A stretch of 64,000 bases of DNA. It comes from Rhodococcus sp. UNC23MFCrub1.1 (GTDB lineage Bacteria > Actinomycetota > Actinomycetes > Mycobacteriales > Mycobacteriaceae). Under the pieces are notes generated by a model. It worked only from the letters and a program-made list of their open reading frames with translations, was not told the DNA's origin and did no database searches. The stretch spans positions 62,001 to 126,000 of the forward strand of contig NZ_JMLQ01000006.1 of NCBI RefSeq assembly GCF_000686025.1, read 5' to 3'. This document shows, one piece after another, positions 54,361 through 63,411 of this stretch; the stretch's first letter is position 1; the number at the start of each line of letters is the position of its first letter. The position numbers and the translations under genes are program-made.

Positions 54361-54771
54361 GTGAGCTACGCAGGAGACATCACGCCCGAGCAGGCCTGGG
54401 AACTTCTCAGCACCGATCCGGAGGCCTCGCTCGTCGACGTCCGCACCCACGCCGAGTGGAGCTACGTGGGTGTCCCGGACATCTCGTCGCTGGACAAGCC
54501 GACGGCCTTCGTCGAGTGGGTCGCCTACCCGGACGGCGCGAAGAACGAGAACTTCGTCGACGAGGTCCGTGCCGCCGGGGTCGACAAGGGCCCTGTGGTC
54601 TTCCTGTGTCGCTCCGGTCAGCGGTCCATCGGTGCCGCCGAGGCCGCGACCGCTGCGGGGCTCGGACCCGCCTACAACGTGCTCGACGGCTTCGAGGGCG
54701 CGACCGACGCCGAGGGACACCGCGGCAGTGCCGGGTGGCGCGCCGTCGGACTGCCCTGGCGGCAGAAGTGA
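54361..54771 (+). CDS. Rhodanese-like sulfurtransferase, Rv0390-like
   Basis: A 136-residue single rhodanese domain. SLVDVRTHAEWSYVGVP is the N-terminal motif and the active-site loop is CRSGQRS near residue 81, with the persulfide Cys present. It overlaps metZ by 4 bases, as Rv0390 precedes Rv0391, so a role in delivering sulfide-level sulfur for homocysteine synthesis is reasonable. Start GTG 54361. Confidence 0.92.
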   Translation: MSYAGDITPEQAWELLSTDPEASLVDVRTHAEWSYVGVPDISSLDKPTAFVEWVAYPDGAKNENFVDEVRAAGVDKGPVVFLCRSGQRSIGAAEAATAAGLGPAYNVLDGFEGATDAEGHRGSAGWRAVGLPWRQK

Positions 54772-55976
54772 TCCCCACCGGCGGCGGGTTCTCCAAGCCC
54801 CTGCCCGACGGGGTCGGGCAGGGAACTCTCGGTGTCCGCGGCGGTCTGAACCGCTCGGGGTTCGAGGAGAACGCCGAGGCCCTCTATCTCAGTTCGGGTT
54901 TCGTGTACGAGAGTGCCGAGGCCGCCGAGCAGGCGTTCACCGGCGACATCGACCACTTCGTCTACTCGCGCTACGGCAACCCGACCGTCACCATGTTCGA
55001 GGAGCGGCTGCGGTTGCTCGACGGCGCCGAGGCGGCCTTCGGCACCTCGAGCGGGATGTCCGCGGTCTTCACCGGGCTCGGAGCGCTGCTGAAGGCCGGC
55101 GACCGACTCGTCGCGGCGCGGAGCCTGTTCGGCTCGTGCTTCGTCGTGTGCAACGAGATCCTGCCGCGTTGGGGAGTCGAGACCGTCTTCGTCGACGGCG
55201 ACGACCTCGACCAGTGGGAACAGGCGCTCGCCGTGCCCACCACCGCGGTGTTCTTCGAGACGCCGTCCAACCCGATGCAGTCGCTCGTCGACGTCCGGCG
55301 CGTGACCGAGATGGCGCACGCGGCCGGTGCGAAGGTGGTGCTCGACAACGTCTTCGCGACGCCCGTGCTGCAGCGCAGCTTCGACCTCGGTGCCGACGTG
55401 GTGGTGTACTCGGGGACCAAGCACATCGACGGACAGGGGCGCGTGCTCGGGGGCGCCATCCTGGGATCGAAGGAGTACATCGACGGTCCGGTGCAGACGC
55501 TCATGCGCCACACCGGTCCCGCGCTGAGCCCGTTCAACGCCTGGACTCTGCTGAAGGGTCTCGAGACGATGCCGCTCCGCGTGCGGCACATGAACGCCTC
55601 GGCGCTGGCCGTCGCGGAGTTCCTCGAGGCGCAGCCGGGTATCGGATGGGTGAAGTACCCGTACCTGCCGTCGCACCCCCAGCACGATCTCGCGGTCTCG
55701 CAGATGAGCGGCGGCGGCACCGTCGTCACGTTCGAGCTCGAGGGCGGCAAGGCGCGCGCCTTCGAGTTCCTGAACAAGCTGCGCATCATCGACATCTCCA
55801 ACAACCTCGGCGACGCGAAGTCGATGACGACGCACCCCGCCACCACCACCCACCGGGCCATGGGTCCGGAAGGCCGTGCAGCCGTGGGCATCACGGACGG
55901 AGTCGTGCGCATCTCCGTGGGCCTGGAGGACCTCGAGGACCTGCTCGGCGATCTGGCGGGAGCGCTCGCCCGGTAG
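54768..55976 (+). CDS. metZ: O-succinylhomoserine sulfhydrylase MetZ
   Basis: A 402-residue PLP enzyme of the Cys/Met-metabolism class that makes homocysteine from O-succinylhomoserine and sulfide. YSRYGNPTVTMFEERL, ETPSNPMQSLVDV and the PLP lysine in VVYSGTKHIDGQGR are diagnostic. The C-terminal SNNLGDAKSMTTHPATTTHR completes the site. Start GTG 54768 in GTGA overlap with the rhodanese. It is followed by a perfect 17-bp terminator. Confidence 0.95.
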   Translation: MIPTGGGFSKPLPDGVGQGTLGVRGGLNRSGFEENAEALYLSSGFVYESAEAAEQAFTGDIDHFVYSRYGNPTVTMFEERLRLLDGAEAAFGTSSGMSAVFTGLGALLKAGDRLVAARSLFGSCFVVCNEILPRWGVETVFVDGDDLDQWEQALAVPTTAVFFETPSNPMQSLVDVRRVTEMAHAAGAKVVLDNVFATPVLQRSFDLGADVVVYSGTKHIDGQGRVLGGAILGSKEYIDGPVQTLMRHTGPALSPFNAWTLLKGLETMPLRVRHMNASALAVAEFLEAQPGIGWVKYPYLPSHPQHDLAVSQMSGGGTVVTFELEGGKARAFEFLNKLRIIDISNNLGDAKSMTTHPATTTHRAMGPEGRAAVGITDGVVRISVGLEDLEDLLGDLAGALAR

Positions 55977-56002
55977 AACCGAGTGCATCAACGGCCGGCT
56001 TC

Positions 56003-56039
56003 GGTGCGCTGAGCCGCGGTATCCGCGGCTCAGCGCACC
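56003..56039. terminator. Convergent terminator metZ / isochorismate synthase
   Basis: GGTGCGCTGAGCCGCGG (56003-56019) and CCGCGGCTCAGCGCACC (56023-56039) form a perfect 17-bp stem with a 3-nt loop. Confidence 0.93.
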
Positions 56040-56048
56040 GGATCGACG

Positions 56049-57134
56049 TCAGAGGCCGAAGGGCCTGAGCACCGTCGCGAACTTCGCTGTCGTCTCCTCC
56101 AGCTCGGCGCTCGCGTCCGAGGCGGCGACGATGCCGCCACCCGCGGTCGCGACCCCGCTGAGGCCGTCGGCGGCGATGTCCAGGCAGCGGATGGCCACCA
56201 TCCACTCACCGTCGCCCGACGCGTCGCACCACCCCACCATGCCGGCGTAGAAGTCGCGGTTGCGTCCGGACTCCAGCAGATCGATGGTCTGGAGCGCCAG
56301 GTCGGTGGGGCTGCCCGCGACCGCGGGTGTCGGGTGCAGTGCGAGCGCGAGATCCAGTGCCGTGGTGGCGGGGTCGGCCAGTGTCGCGGTGATCGGGGTC
56401 GCCAGATGCCATACGGCCGGCGTGCTGGTCAGCGTCGGCCCGTCGGGGACGGACACCTCCGAGCACAGTGGCGCCAGGGCCTCGGCGATGGCGTCGACGA
56501 CGAAGCGGTGCTCGGCCAGGTTCTTGGCGCTGGCGAGCAGGTCGGCGCCCGCCTGCTCGTCCGCCACCGGATCCTGTTGTCGTGCGGCAGTTCCGGCGAA
56601 CGGTCGGCAGATCAATTGGGTTCCGGTGCGCCGCACGAGGAGTTCCGGGCTCGAGCCCACCAGGTGGCGGCCGAAGTACGGACCACCCGCCGCGGTGAGA
56701 TCGACGGCGAAACCGTTGTGCATCGGATTCGCCTCGATGAGCGTGTCCGCGAACGCCGTCGGGGACAGCGGGGCATCGAACACCAGCGTGATCGACCGCG
56801 CGAGAACCACTTTTCGTAGTGCGGATCCGGGATGGTTCAGCACCGTCAGGGCACGCTGCACCCGCGCGACGTGTTTGTCGGGTGGCGGGTTCTGGGAGGC
56901 GATCACAGCTCCGGGCAGGGTGCTCTGCTCCGGTGTCCGCGGCTCGTCGCGACGGTCGAACGTCGACGGTTCGACGAGTGCACACCGCGTGGACGCATCG
57001 AACCCGATGGCCCCCACGAGAACCCGCGCCGACCCGTCCTCGAGAGCCTCGCGCGCGTCGTCGATGTGATCGAACGCCTGCCGGGTGCCCGTCGCCTCGA
57101 CGCTGCGGTCGGGCCGGGAGTAGACGAATCTCAT
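56049..57134 (-). CDS. Isochorismate synthase
   Basis: A 361-residue chorismate-binding enzyme converting chorismate to isochorismate. KVVLARSITL, GSSPELLVRRTG, CRPFAGTAAR, NLAEHRFVVDAI and PTPAVAGSPTDLAL are the conserved blocks. The size fits EntC/MenF-type proteins (Rv3215 is 372). No siderophore or menaquinone genes are adjacent, so the pathway cannot be decided. The ATG overlaps the HAD stop by 4 bases. Confidence 0.9.
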   Translation of the reverse strand: MRFVYSRPDRSVEATGTRQAFDHIDDAREALEDGSARVLVGAIGFDASTRCALVEPSTFDRRDEPRTPEQSTLPGAVIASQNPPPDKHVARVQRALTVLNHPGSALRKVVLARSITLVFDAPLSPTAFADTLIEANPMHNGFAVDLTAAGGPYFGRHLVGSSPELLVRRTGTQLICRPFAGTAARQQDPVADEQAGADLLASAKNLAEHRFVVDAIAEALAPLCSEVSVPDGPTLTSTPAVWHLATPITATLADPATTALDLALALHPTPAVAGSPTDLALQTIDLLESGRNRDFYAGMVGWCDASGDGEWMVAIRCLDIAADGLSGVATAGGGIVAASDASAELEETTAKFATVLRPFGL

Positions 57135-57979
57135 CCGAACGGGTTCGCGGTGTGCCCGATGAGGTCGGCGACCGACTCGATGACACGGGTGGGGCGGAAC
57201 GGGAACATCTCGACGCTGGCGGGGGTCGAGATACCGGTGAGCACGAGGATGGTCTGGAGACCGGCTTCGAGCCCGGACACGATGTCGGTGTCCATGCGGT
57301 CACCGATCATCAGCGTGTTCTCCGAGTGCGCGCCGATGGCCCGCAGAGCGGACCGCATCATCAACGCGTTCGGTTTGCCCACGTAGTACGGCTCACGTCC
57401 GGTCGCGCGCGTGATGAGCGCGGCGACGGATCCGGTGGCGGGCAGCGATCCCTCGCGTGACGGGCCGGTGGCGTCGGGATTGGTGGCGATGAAACGGGCT
57501 CCGCGTTCGACCAGCCGAATGGCGGTGGTGATGGCCTCGAAGGAGTACGTGCGGGTCTCGCCGAGCACCACGTAGTCGGGATCGATGTCCGTGATGATGT
57601 AGCCGATGTCGTGCAGGGCCGTCGTCAGGCCGGACTCTCCGACCACGTAGGCGGTACCGTTCGGCCGCTGGTTCCCCAGGAAGGTGGCGGTGGCGAGTGC
57701 CGACGTCCAGATCGACTCCTCGGGGATCTCGAGGCCGGTCCGTCGCAGGCGTGCCTGCAGGTCGCGACGGGTGCGGATCGAGTTGTTCGTCAGGACGATG
57801 AACGGGGTGTTCGTGTCCTGGAGTTCCTTCAGGAAGCGGTCCGCTCCGGGGACGAGGTGCTCCTCGTGCACCAGGACACCGTCCATGTCCATCAGGTACG
57901 TCCACGGGGGTGTCCCCGTCGTGGACGGAGCATCGTCAGGTCGCACGGCGTCGTCAGGACTCACTCTGTCGGGGCTCAC
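57131..57979 (-). CDS. HAD-IIA (NagD-like) phosphatase
   Basis: A 282-residue HAD-superfamily hydrolase. Motif I is LMDMDGVLVHEE (about residue 29), motif II FIVLTNNSIRT, motif III Lys in YYVGKPNALM, and motif IV MIGDRMDTDIVSGL. The C2a cap between motifs II and III marks the NagD/phosphoglycolate-nitrophenyl group. Substrate unknown. Start GTG 57979 with a second GTG five codons in. Confidence 0.9.
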   Translation of the reverse strand: MSPDRVSPDDAVRPDDAPSTTGTPPWTYLMDMDGVLVHEEHLVPGADRFLKELQDTNTPFIVLTNNSIRTRRDLQARLRRTGLEIPEESIWTSALATATFLGNQRPNGTAYVVGESGLTTALHDIGYIITDIDPDYVVLGETRTYSFEAITTAIRLVERGARFIATNPDATGPSREGSLPATGSVAALITRATGREPYYVGKPNALMMRSALRAIGAHSENTLMIGDRMDTDIVSGLEAGLQTILVLTGISTPASVEMFPFRPTRVIESVADLIGHTANPFG

Positions 57980-58043
57980 GACACCATTCTGCCCCTCCGG
58001 AATCGTCGCGAGTACAACGCGCCGCGGCGTCGGAGCCGACCCT

Positions 58044-58049
58044 TACAGT
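58044..58049 (+). promoter_or_regulatory. Candidate -10 box supporting GNAT start
   Basis: TACAGT lies six bases before GTG 58056 with no Shine-Dalgarno. This favours 58056 over the in-frame GTG at 58080. Confidence 0.5.
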
Positions 58050-58055
58050 GGCCTG

Positions 58056-58772
58056 GTGCAGTGCGACGACCGAGTTCCGGTGATCCCGACCCTCCCCGAC
58101 GCGCATCCGCTGGACGATCCCATCCGATCGTCCCTCGTCGGCGCCCACTCCCGGTTCGCTGAATGGCGGGGCCGGATCGCGCGTTACCACCCCGAGGTGG
58201 CCGGGTTCTTCGGTCACCCCGAGGACATGACGGCGGAGGACTGGGCGGATCTCGGCGCCCTGCTCCCGGTGGGTGAGCAGGCTGCACTGCGGGGCGACGG
58301 CATCACCCCGCCCGCCGGGTGGCGTGTTCTCGACCGCATCGGGCTGCTGCAGTTCGACGGATCCGCGCTGGTGGTGGAGCCGGAACCGGCCGCGCAGGTG
58401 CTCACCGCCGACGACGTGCCGGAGATGCTCGATCTCGTGCACCGCACCCGGCCGGGACCGTTCCGCTCGCGGACCGTCGAGATGGGCACGTACCTGGGCG
58501 TCCGGGACGGGTCGCGGCTCGTCGCCATGGCCGGGGAGCGCATGCATCCCGACGGCTGGACCGAGATCAGCGCCGTGTGCACCGACCCCGAGTACCGAGG
58601 GCAGGGCCTGGCGACCCGCCTCATCCGCGCTGTCGGGTACGGCATCCGGGAGCGGGGCGAGATGCCGTTCCTGCACACGAGTGTGACCAACACCCGCGCC
58701 GTCGCGCTCTACGACACCCTCGGATTCGTGCTCCGCCGACAGACCACCCTGACGATCGCCGAGGTCGCCTGA
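58056..58772 (+). CDS. GNAT-family N-acetyltransferase
   Basis: A 238-residue protein. The C-terminal ~120 residues are a GNAT domain: VCTDPEYRGQGLATRLIRAV contains the acetyl-CoA pyrophosphate loop (R/Q-x-x-G-x-G/A), and TSVTNTRAVALYDTLGFVLR the C-terminal motif. The N-terminal ~110 residues form a second, degenerate domain (HPLDDPIRSSLVGAHSRFAEWRGR). Substrate unknown. It overlaps the Eis-like gene by one base (TGATG). Confidence 0.86.
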   Translation: MQCDDRVPVIPTLPDAHPLDDPIRSSLVGAHSRFAEWRGRIARYHPEVAGFFGHPEDMTAEDWADLGALLPVGEQAALRGDGITPPAGWRVLDRIGLLQFDGSALVVEPEPAAQVLTADDVPEMLDLVHRTRPGPFRSRTVEMGTYLGVRDGSRLVAMAGERMHPDGWTEISAVCTDPEYRGQGLATRLIRAVGYGIRERGEMPFLHTSVTNTRAVALYDTLGFVLRRQTTLTIAEVA

Positions 58773-59971
58773 TGGTCGACATCCGCATTCTCGAGTTGCG
58801 GTCGGATCTGCTGGAATCGCAGCGCGTCTTCCGTGCCGCGATGGTGGGACTGCCCACGCAGCAGGTCACCGAGGACGAGATCGCGAGTCTGCGCGAGCCC
58901 GGTCGGACCTACGGCGCCTTCGACGGCGATCGACTCGTCGGGACCACCGATTCGGCCCGCGGAACCCTGACGCTGCCGGGCGGTGCTCGGGTTTCCCACC
59001 TGGCCGTCACCCACGTCGGGGTGTTGCCGACCCACACCCGCCGCGGTGTGGTGTCCGCTCTGCTGCGACGCCAGCTGCGGGACGCGCGCGATGCCGGGGA
59101 CGTCGTCGCCTCGCTCCGTGCGTCTGAGGCTGTCATCTACGGCCGCTACGGCTACGGCGTCGCCACCTCGTCCGTGTCCGCCGAGGTCGTCACCGCGCGT
59201 GCGTCGGTGCGGGACGAGGCCGTGTCCAGCGGCACCGTCCGCCTCGTCGACGACGGGGACGTGTTCGACGTGCAGGCCGGGATCGTCGCGTCGCACCCGT
59301 CGAGTCGACCGGGCACCATCACCCGACTGCCCGTCTGGTGGAACGCGTCGAGGCTGCGCGGGCGGACCGACACCGATCCGGTGTGGAACGCGGTGCACTC
59401 CACCGGCGGGGTCGACGACGGATACGTCCGGTACCGCCCGCGCGACCCGCGGACGTGGTGGTCCGGGAACGACCGTCGGGTGGTCGTCGAGGACCTCCAT
59501 GCGCCCGACGACGCGGTGTTCGCCGACCTGGTCCGCTTCCTCCTGCGACTCGACCTCGTCGACCGCATCACGTTTCCCGCACTGCCCGTCGACACCGTGC
59601 TGCCACTGCTGATGCACGATCGCCGATCCGTACGGCTCGATCGCACCGAGGACGAGACCTGGCTGCGCATCCTCGACGTGTCCGCGGCACTGTCCGCGCG
59701 CACGTACGGGCCCGGGGACGCTGTGACCATCGCCGTGCAGGACCCGGACCTGCCGGAGAACGCCGGGACCTACGCCGTCGCACCGGACGGCATGCGGGTG
59801 GTCGACGCGGCGCCGGATCTGACGGTGCACGTCCGAGATCTGGCGTCGGTGCTGCTCGGCGGGACGTCGTGGTCCGCTCTGGTGACCGCGGGCCTGGCGC
59901 AGGGCGACCCCGCGGCGGCCGATGCTCTGTTCCGGACCGCGTCGGCGCCCTTCGCCGGCGTCGGTTTCTGA
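58772..59971 (+). CDS. Eis-like GNAT acetyltransferase
   Basis: A 399-residue protein with the tripartite Eis layout: N-terminal GNAT domain with HVGVLPTHTRRGVVSALLRR (acetyl-CoA loop) and EAVIYGRYGYG, a second GNAT-fold region and a C-terminal SCP2-like domain (LLGGTSWSALVTAGL). As in M. tuberculosis Eis, the chain ends in Phe (GVGF), whose carboxylate serves in catalysis. Eis enzymes acetylate aminoglycosides and other amines at several positions; the substrate here is not known. Confidence 0.88.
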   Translation: MVDIRILELRSDLLESQRVFRAAMVGLPTQQVTEDEIASLREPGRTYGAFDGDRLVGTTDSARGTLTLPGGARVSHLAVTHVGVLPTHTRRGVVSALLRRQLRDARDAGDVVASLRASEAVIYGRYGYGVATSSVSAEVVTARASVRDEAVSSGTVRLVDDGDVFDVQAGIVASHPSSRPGTITRLPVWWNASRLRGRTDTDPVWNAVHSTGGVDDGYVRYRPRDPRTWWSGNDRRVVVEDLHAPDDAVFADLVRFLLRLDLVDRITFPALPVDTVLPLLMHDRRSVRLDRTEDETWLRILDVSAALSARTYGPGDAVTIAVQDPDLPENAGTYAVAPDGMRVVDAAPDLTVHVRDLASVLLGGTSWSALVTAGLAQGDPAAADALFRTASAPFAGVGF

Positions 59972-60068
59972 CGCACATTCCCCTCCGATCTCTGCGATTC
60001 CAACCCGTGTGTCGGGTGCGGATCCCTCCTAACCTCGGGTGTCCGGGGGCGATACGAGGGAGCGCACG

Positions 60069-60980
60069 ATGACCAGGACGGTGACACTCGGCTTCGACGT
60101 CGGGGTCGGTTCGGCCGACGGACGAGCCGTGGCCGCCACGGTGACCGCGGCCGAGAACGCAGGATTCGGCTACGTCACGTTCGACGACGGCGATCTGGCG
60201 ACGGGTGGCGTCGACGCCGTCACACGCGCGGCCTTCGTCGCCGCGACCACCAGCACGGTGGGCCTCGTCGCCACCGCCAGCACCACCTACGCGGAGCCGT
60301 TCCATCAGTCGTCGCAGCTCGCGTCGTTGGACTACGCGTCCCGCGGCCGGGCGGGATGGGTGGCGGCCCGGTCGCTGACACCCGACGTCGCCGCAGCATG
60401 GGGCCGTGAGGTCGTTTCGACCGACGTCGATCTGGGGCGCGAGCAGCGTGATTCGGTGACGGTGGCGCGCGGGCTGTGGGACTCGTGGGAGGACGACGCG
60501 GTGATCCGCGACTTTCCGACGGGGCGGTTCCTGGACCAGCAGAAGCTGCACTACGTCGACTTCGTCGGAGAGAAGTACTCGGTGAAGGGCCCCGCGATCG
60601 TGCCTCGGCCGCCGCAGGGACAGGTCGTGGTGTTCGGCCGATTCGGCGAGATCGACACAGATCTGCTCGACGTCGTCCTCGTGGAGAACGAGGCGGACGC
60701 GCGCGCGGTGTCCGGGGTGCACGTCGTTCTCGACGTCGAGGCCCCCGGTGATCCGGCGGCCGCGGCGGCTCTCGTCGAGCGCATCGCTGCCCTCGACGAT
60801 GCGATCGGCGGAATCAGGCTGCGGCCCGCGTTGATCGACGACGATCTCCGCGTGGCCGCGCGGTATCTGCTTCCACAGCTGTTCGAGCGGGACCTGGCCC
60901 ATCGGCCGGTCCCGGCCACGACGCTGCGTTCCACTCTGGGCCTGGCCCGCCCGGTCAACCGATTCGAGGCTGCGCGATGA
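60069..60980 (+). CDS. Luciferase-like (LLM) flavin oxidoreductase, divergent
   Basis: A 303-residue LLM-fold protein and the first gene of a flavin-monooxygenase operon. It keeps the barrel start LGFDVGVGSADGRAVAATVTAAENAGFGYVTFDD and a later SLDYASRGRAGWVAARS segment, but is shorter and more divergent than the next two genes. An AGGGAG Shine-Dalgarno precedes ATG 60069. Of the 97 bp upstream, TAACCT near 60029 could be a -10. Substrate unknown. Confidence 0.82.
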   Translation: MTRTVTLGFDVGVGSADGRAVAATVTAAENAGFGYVTFDDGDLATGGVDAVTRAAFVAATTSTVGLVATASTTYAEPFHQSSQLASLDYASRGRAGWVAARSLTPDVAAAWGREVVSTDVDLGREQRDSVTVARGLWDSWEDDAVIRDFPTGRFLDQQKLHYVDFVGEKYSVKGPAIVPRPPQGQVVVFGRFGEIDTDLLDVVLVENEADARAVSGVHVVLDVEAPGDPAAAAALVERIAALDDAIGGIRLRPALIDDDLRVAARYLLPQLFERDLAHRPVPATTLRSTLGLARPVNRFEAAR

Positions 60981-62287
60981 CCGCTCTCTTCCGTCCCGAC
61001 GCCACCGTCCACCTGGGTGTCTTCTTCCAGGGCGTCAACCACACGACGATCTGGTCGGACCCGGCCAGTGGCTCGCAGATCGACTTCGAGACGTTCCGTC
61101 GGCTGATCACGACCGCCGAGCGCGGACTGTTCGACGCCTTCTTCCTCGGTGAGGGGCTCCGACTGCGCGAGCAGGGCGGCAAGATCCTCGACCTGGACAT
61201 CGCCGGTCGTCCCGACGCCATCACACAGTTGGCGGCGCTCGCCGGCATCACCACGAACATCGGACTGGTGGCCACCCAGAACACCACCTACAACGAACCG
61301 GTGGACCTCGCGCGTCGACTGTCGGGACTGGACGTGCTGTCCGGTGGTCGCGCCGGCTGGAACGTCGTCACGACCGACAACGCGTGGACCGGCGAGAACT
61401 TCCGCCGCGGCGGCTACCTCGACCACGCGGACCGCTACGTGCGCGCCGGAGAGTTCCTCGACGCCGCCAGAGCCCTGTGGAACGCAGGAGGCACGCCCGA
61501 CTCCGTGCGCATCCAGTCCTCGCAGTTCGACATCGCCTCTGCTGCACCGATTCCCCGCAGTCCGCAGGACCACCCGGTGATCTTCCAGGCGGGAGATTCC
61601 AGCACCGGTCGCGACTTCGCCGCCCAGCACGCCGACGTGATCTTCTCCGCGCACGGCACCCACTTCGACGACGCACTCGACTTCGCGAACGACATCCGCG
61701 CGCGACTCGTGGCCCGAGGGAGACCGGACGACGACATCAAGATCCTGCCCGGCACCCAGATCGTCCTCGCGGACCACGAGCGGGACGTGGACGAGAAGGT
61801 GCGCTGGGTCAAGGAGGGTCAGTTCACCGGCCCGACGACGCTGTCGATCGCCGGCCAGGTGTGGGGGCGCGATCTGTCCGATCGTGATCCCGACGGACCA
61901 CTCCCCACCGAGGATCCGATCGTCAGTGGCGTCGTCGGTGCTCGTGGCTCGGCGTTCAACGGCATCGACGTGGATGCACGCGTGCGGGAATGGCGGTCGC
62001 TCGCCGAGGCGAAGAACCTGTCGCTGCGGCAGGTCGTCATCGAGACGTCGGCGCGTACCGGATTCGCGGGTACGCCGAGCCAGGTCGCGGACGAGCTCAC
62101 CCGGTGGGTCCGCGGAGGGGCGAGCGACGGCTTCAACATCACGCCGTACCTCGTGCCGAGCGGGCTCGACGACATCGTCGACAAGCTGGTTCCCGAACTG
62201 CAGGAACGTGGTTCGTACCCAGCCGCCTACGAGGGGTCGACCTTGCGGGAGCACCTCGGACTACGTCGACCCCGCATCGGCGAGTGA
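60977..62287 (+). CDS. NtaA/SnaA/DszA-type FMNH2-dependent monooxygenase
   Basis: A 436-residue flavin-dependent monooxygenase of the NtaA/DszA group. FFQGVNHTTIWSDP and AERGLFDAFFLGEGLRL open the barrel. LDVLSGGRAGWNVVTTDN and NFRRGGYLDHADRYVRAGEF are the family hallmarks. Members oxidise sulfones, aminopolycarboxylates or dimethyl sulfide using FMNH2 from a separate reductase. ATGA overlap upstream and GTGA overlap downstream. Confidence 0.9.
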   Translation: MTALFRPDATVHLGVFFQGVNHTTIWSDPASGSQIDFETFRRLITTAERGLFDAFFLGEGLRLREQGGKILDLDIAGRPDAITQLAALAGITTNIGLVATQNTTYNEPVDLARRLSGLDVLSGGRAGWNVVTTDNAWTGENFRRGGYLDHADRYVRAGEFLDAARALWNAGGTPDSVRIQSSQFDIASAAPIPRSPQDHPVIFQAGDSSTGRDFAAQHADVIFSAHGTHFDDALDFANDIRARLVARGRPDDDIKILPGTQIVLADHERDVDEKVRWVKEGQFTGPTTLSIAGQVWGRDLSDRDPDGPLPTEDPIVSGVVGARGSAFNGIDVDARVREWRSLAEAKNLSLRQVVIETSARTGFAGTPSQVADELTRWVRGGASDGFNITPYLVPSGLDDIVDKLVPELQERGSYPAAYEGSTLREHLGLRRPRIGE

Positions 62288-63411
62288 GATTCCACTGGTT
62301 CCTCCCCACCGGGGGTGACGACGAGAGGCTCGGTGCGCACTCGCACGGAGTCTCGATCGGCGGCGCGTCCACGGCGGGATCCGGCGACGGACACCGGGAG
62401 GCGACGCTCGAGTACCTGACCGAATTGGCCGTGACCGTCGAGGAACTCGGTTTCGAGGCAGTGCTCACTCCGACGGGCGGACACTGCGAGGACGCGTGGT
62501 TGGTCACCGCGGCGCTGATCCCGGCGACCACTCGTCTGAAGTTCCTGGTGGCTTTCCGGCCGGGCCAGGTCTCGCCCGTGACGTCGGCGCAGATGGTCAG
62601 TACATTCCATCGACTGTCCGGTGGCCGAGTGCTCCTCAACGTGGTGGTCGGGGGCGACGACGTCGAGCAGCGGTCCTACGGCGACCGTCTGACGAAGGAG
62701 GGCCGCTACGCGCGGGCGGGTGAGTTCCTCGGCATCGCACGCGCCGTCTCCGACGGCCGGCCGGTGCGGCCGTCCGGCGACCACTACGCTGTGGACCGAC
62801 CGAACGGCGGCGGTTTCGGCGGGCATCCTCCGGTGCCGCTTCCCGACGTCTATCTCGGCGGATCATCGGACGCCGCACTGGATGTCGCCGCCGAGCATGC
62901 CGACGTCTTTCTCACGTGGGGCGAGTCTCCCGAGGCGGTGGCCGAGAAGATCTCCCACGTGCGGGAGCGTGCGGCTGCCCGCGGCCGCACCCTGCGTGCC
63001 GGACTGCGGATGCACGTGATCACCCGCGAGCGCGCGAAAGATGCGTGGGCTCGAGCTGAGGACCTGATCGCCGATGTCGACGACGCGACCGTCCGGACCC
63101 GACAGGCGCAACTGGGCGCCGTCGGATCGGAAGGCCAGCGACGCATGTTGGCGGTGCACGGCGGTGATCGTCGGAACCTGGTGGTGGGCCCCAACCTGTG
63201 GGCGGGCATCGGTCCCGTCCGCGGCGGCGCCGGCACCGCGCTGCTCGGCAGCCACGACGAGGTGGTGGCCCGCATCGAGGAGTATCGCGAGGCAGGTGTC
63301 GACGAGATCATCCTGTCGGGGTACCCCCATCTCGAGGAGGCACGTCACGTCGGCGACGGTGTCCTCGGCAGAATCGCATCGTCACCGTCCGAGAAGGAGT
63401 ACGCATCATGA
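62284..63411 (+). CDS. SsuD-like FMNH2-dependent alkanesulfonate monooxygenase
   Basis: A 375-residue LLM monooxygenase close to SsuD (380 residues): RFHWFLPTGGD, VLTPTGGHCEDAWLVTAAL, FLVAFRPGQVSP, LSGGRVLLNVVVGGDD and DVYLGGSSDAAL. The enzyme releases sulfite from alkanesulfonates with FMNH2 and oxygen. Start GTG 62284. With the neighbouring NtaA-type enzyme it suggests organosulfur scavenging. Confidence 0.9.
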   Translation: MRFHWFLPTGGDDERLGAHSHGVSIGGASTAGSGDGHREATLEYLTELAVTVEELGFEAVLTPTGGHCEDAWLVTAALIPATTRLKFLVAFRPGQVSPVTSAQMVSTFHRLSGGRVLLNVVVGGDDVEQRSYGDRLTKEGRYARAGEFLGIARAVSDGRPVRPSGDHYAVDRPNGGGFGGHPPVPLPDVYLGGSSDAALDVAAEHADVFLTWGESPEAVAEKISHVRERAAARGRTLRAGLRMHVITRERAKDAWARAEDLIADVDDATVRTRQAQLGAVGSEGQRRMLAVHGGDRRNLVVGPNLWAGIGPVRGGAGTALLGSHDEVVARIEEYREAGVDEIILSGYPHLEEARHVGDGVLGRIASSPSEKEYAS

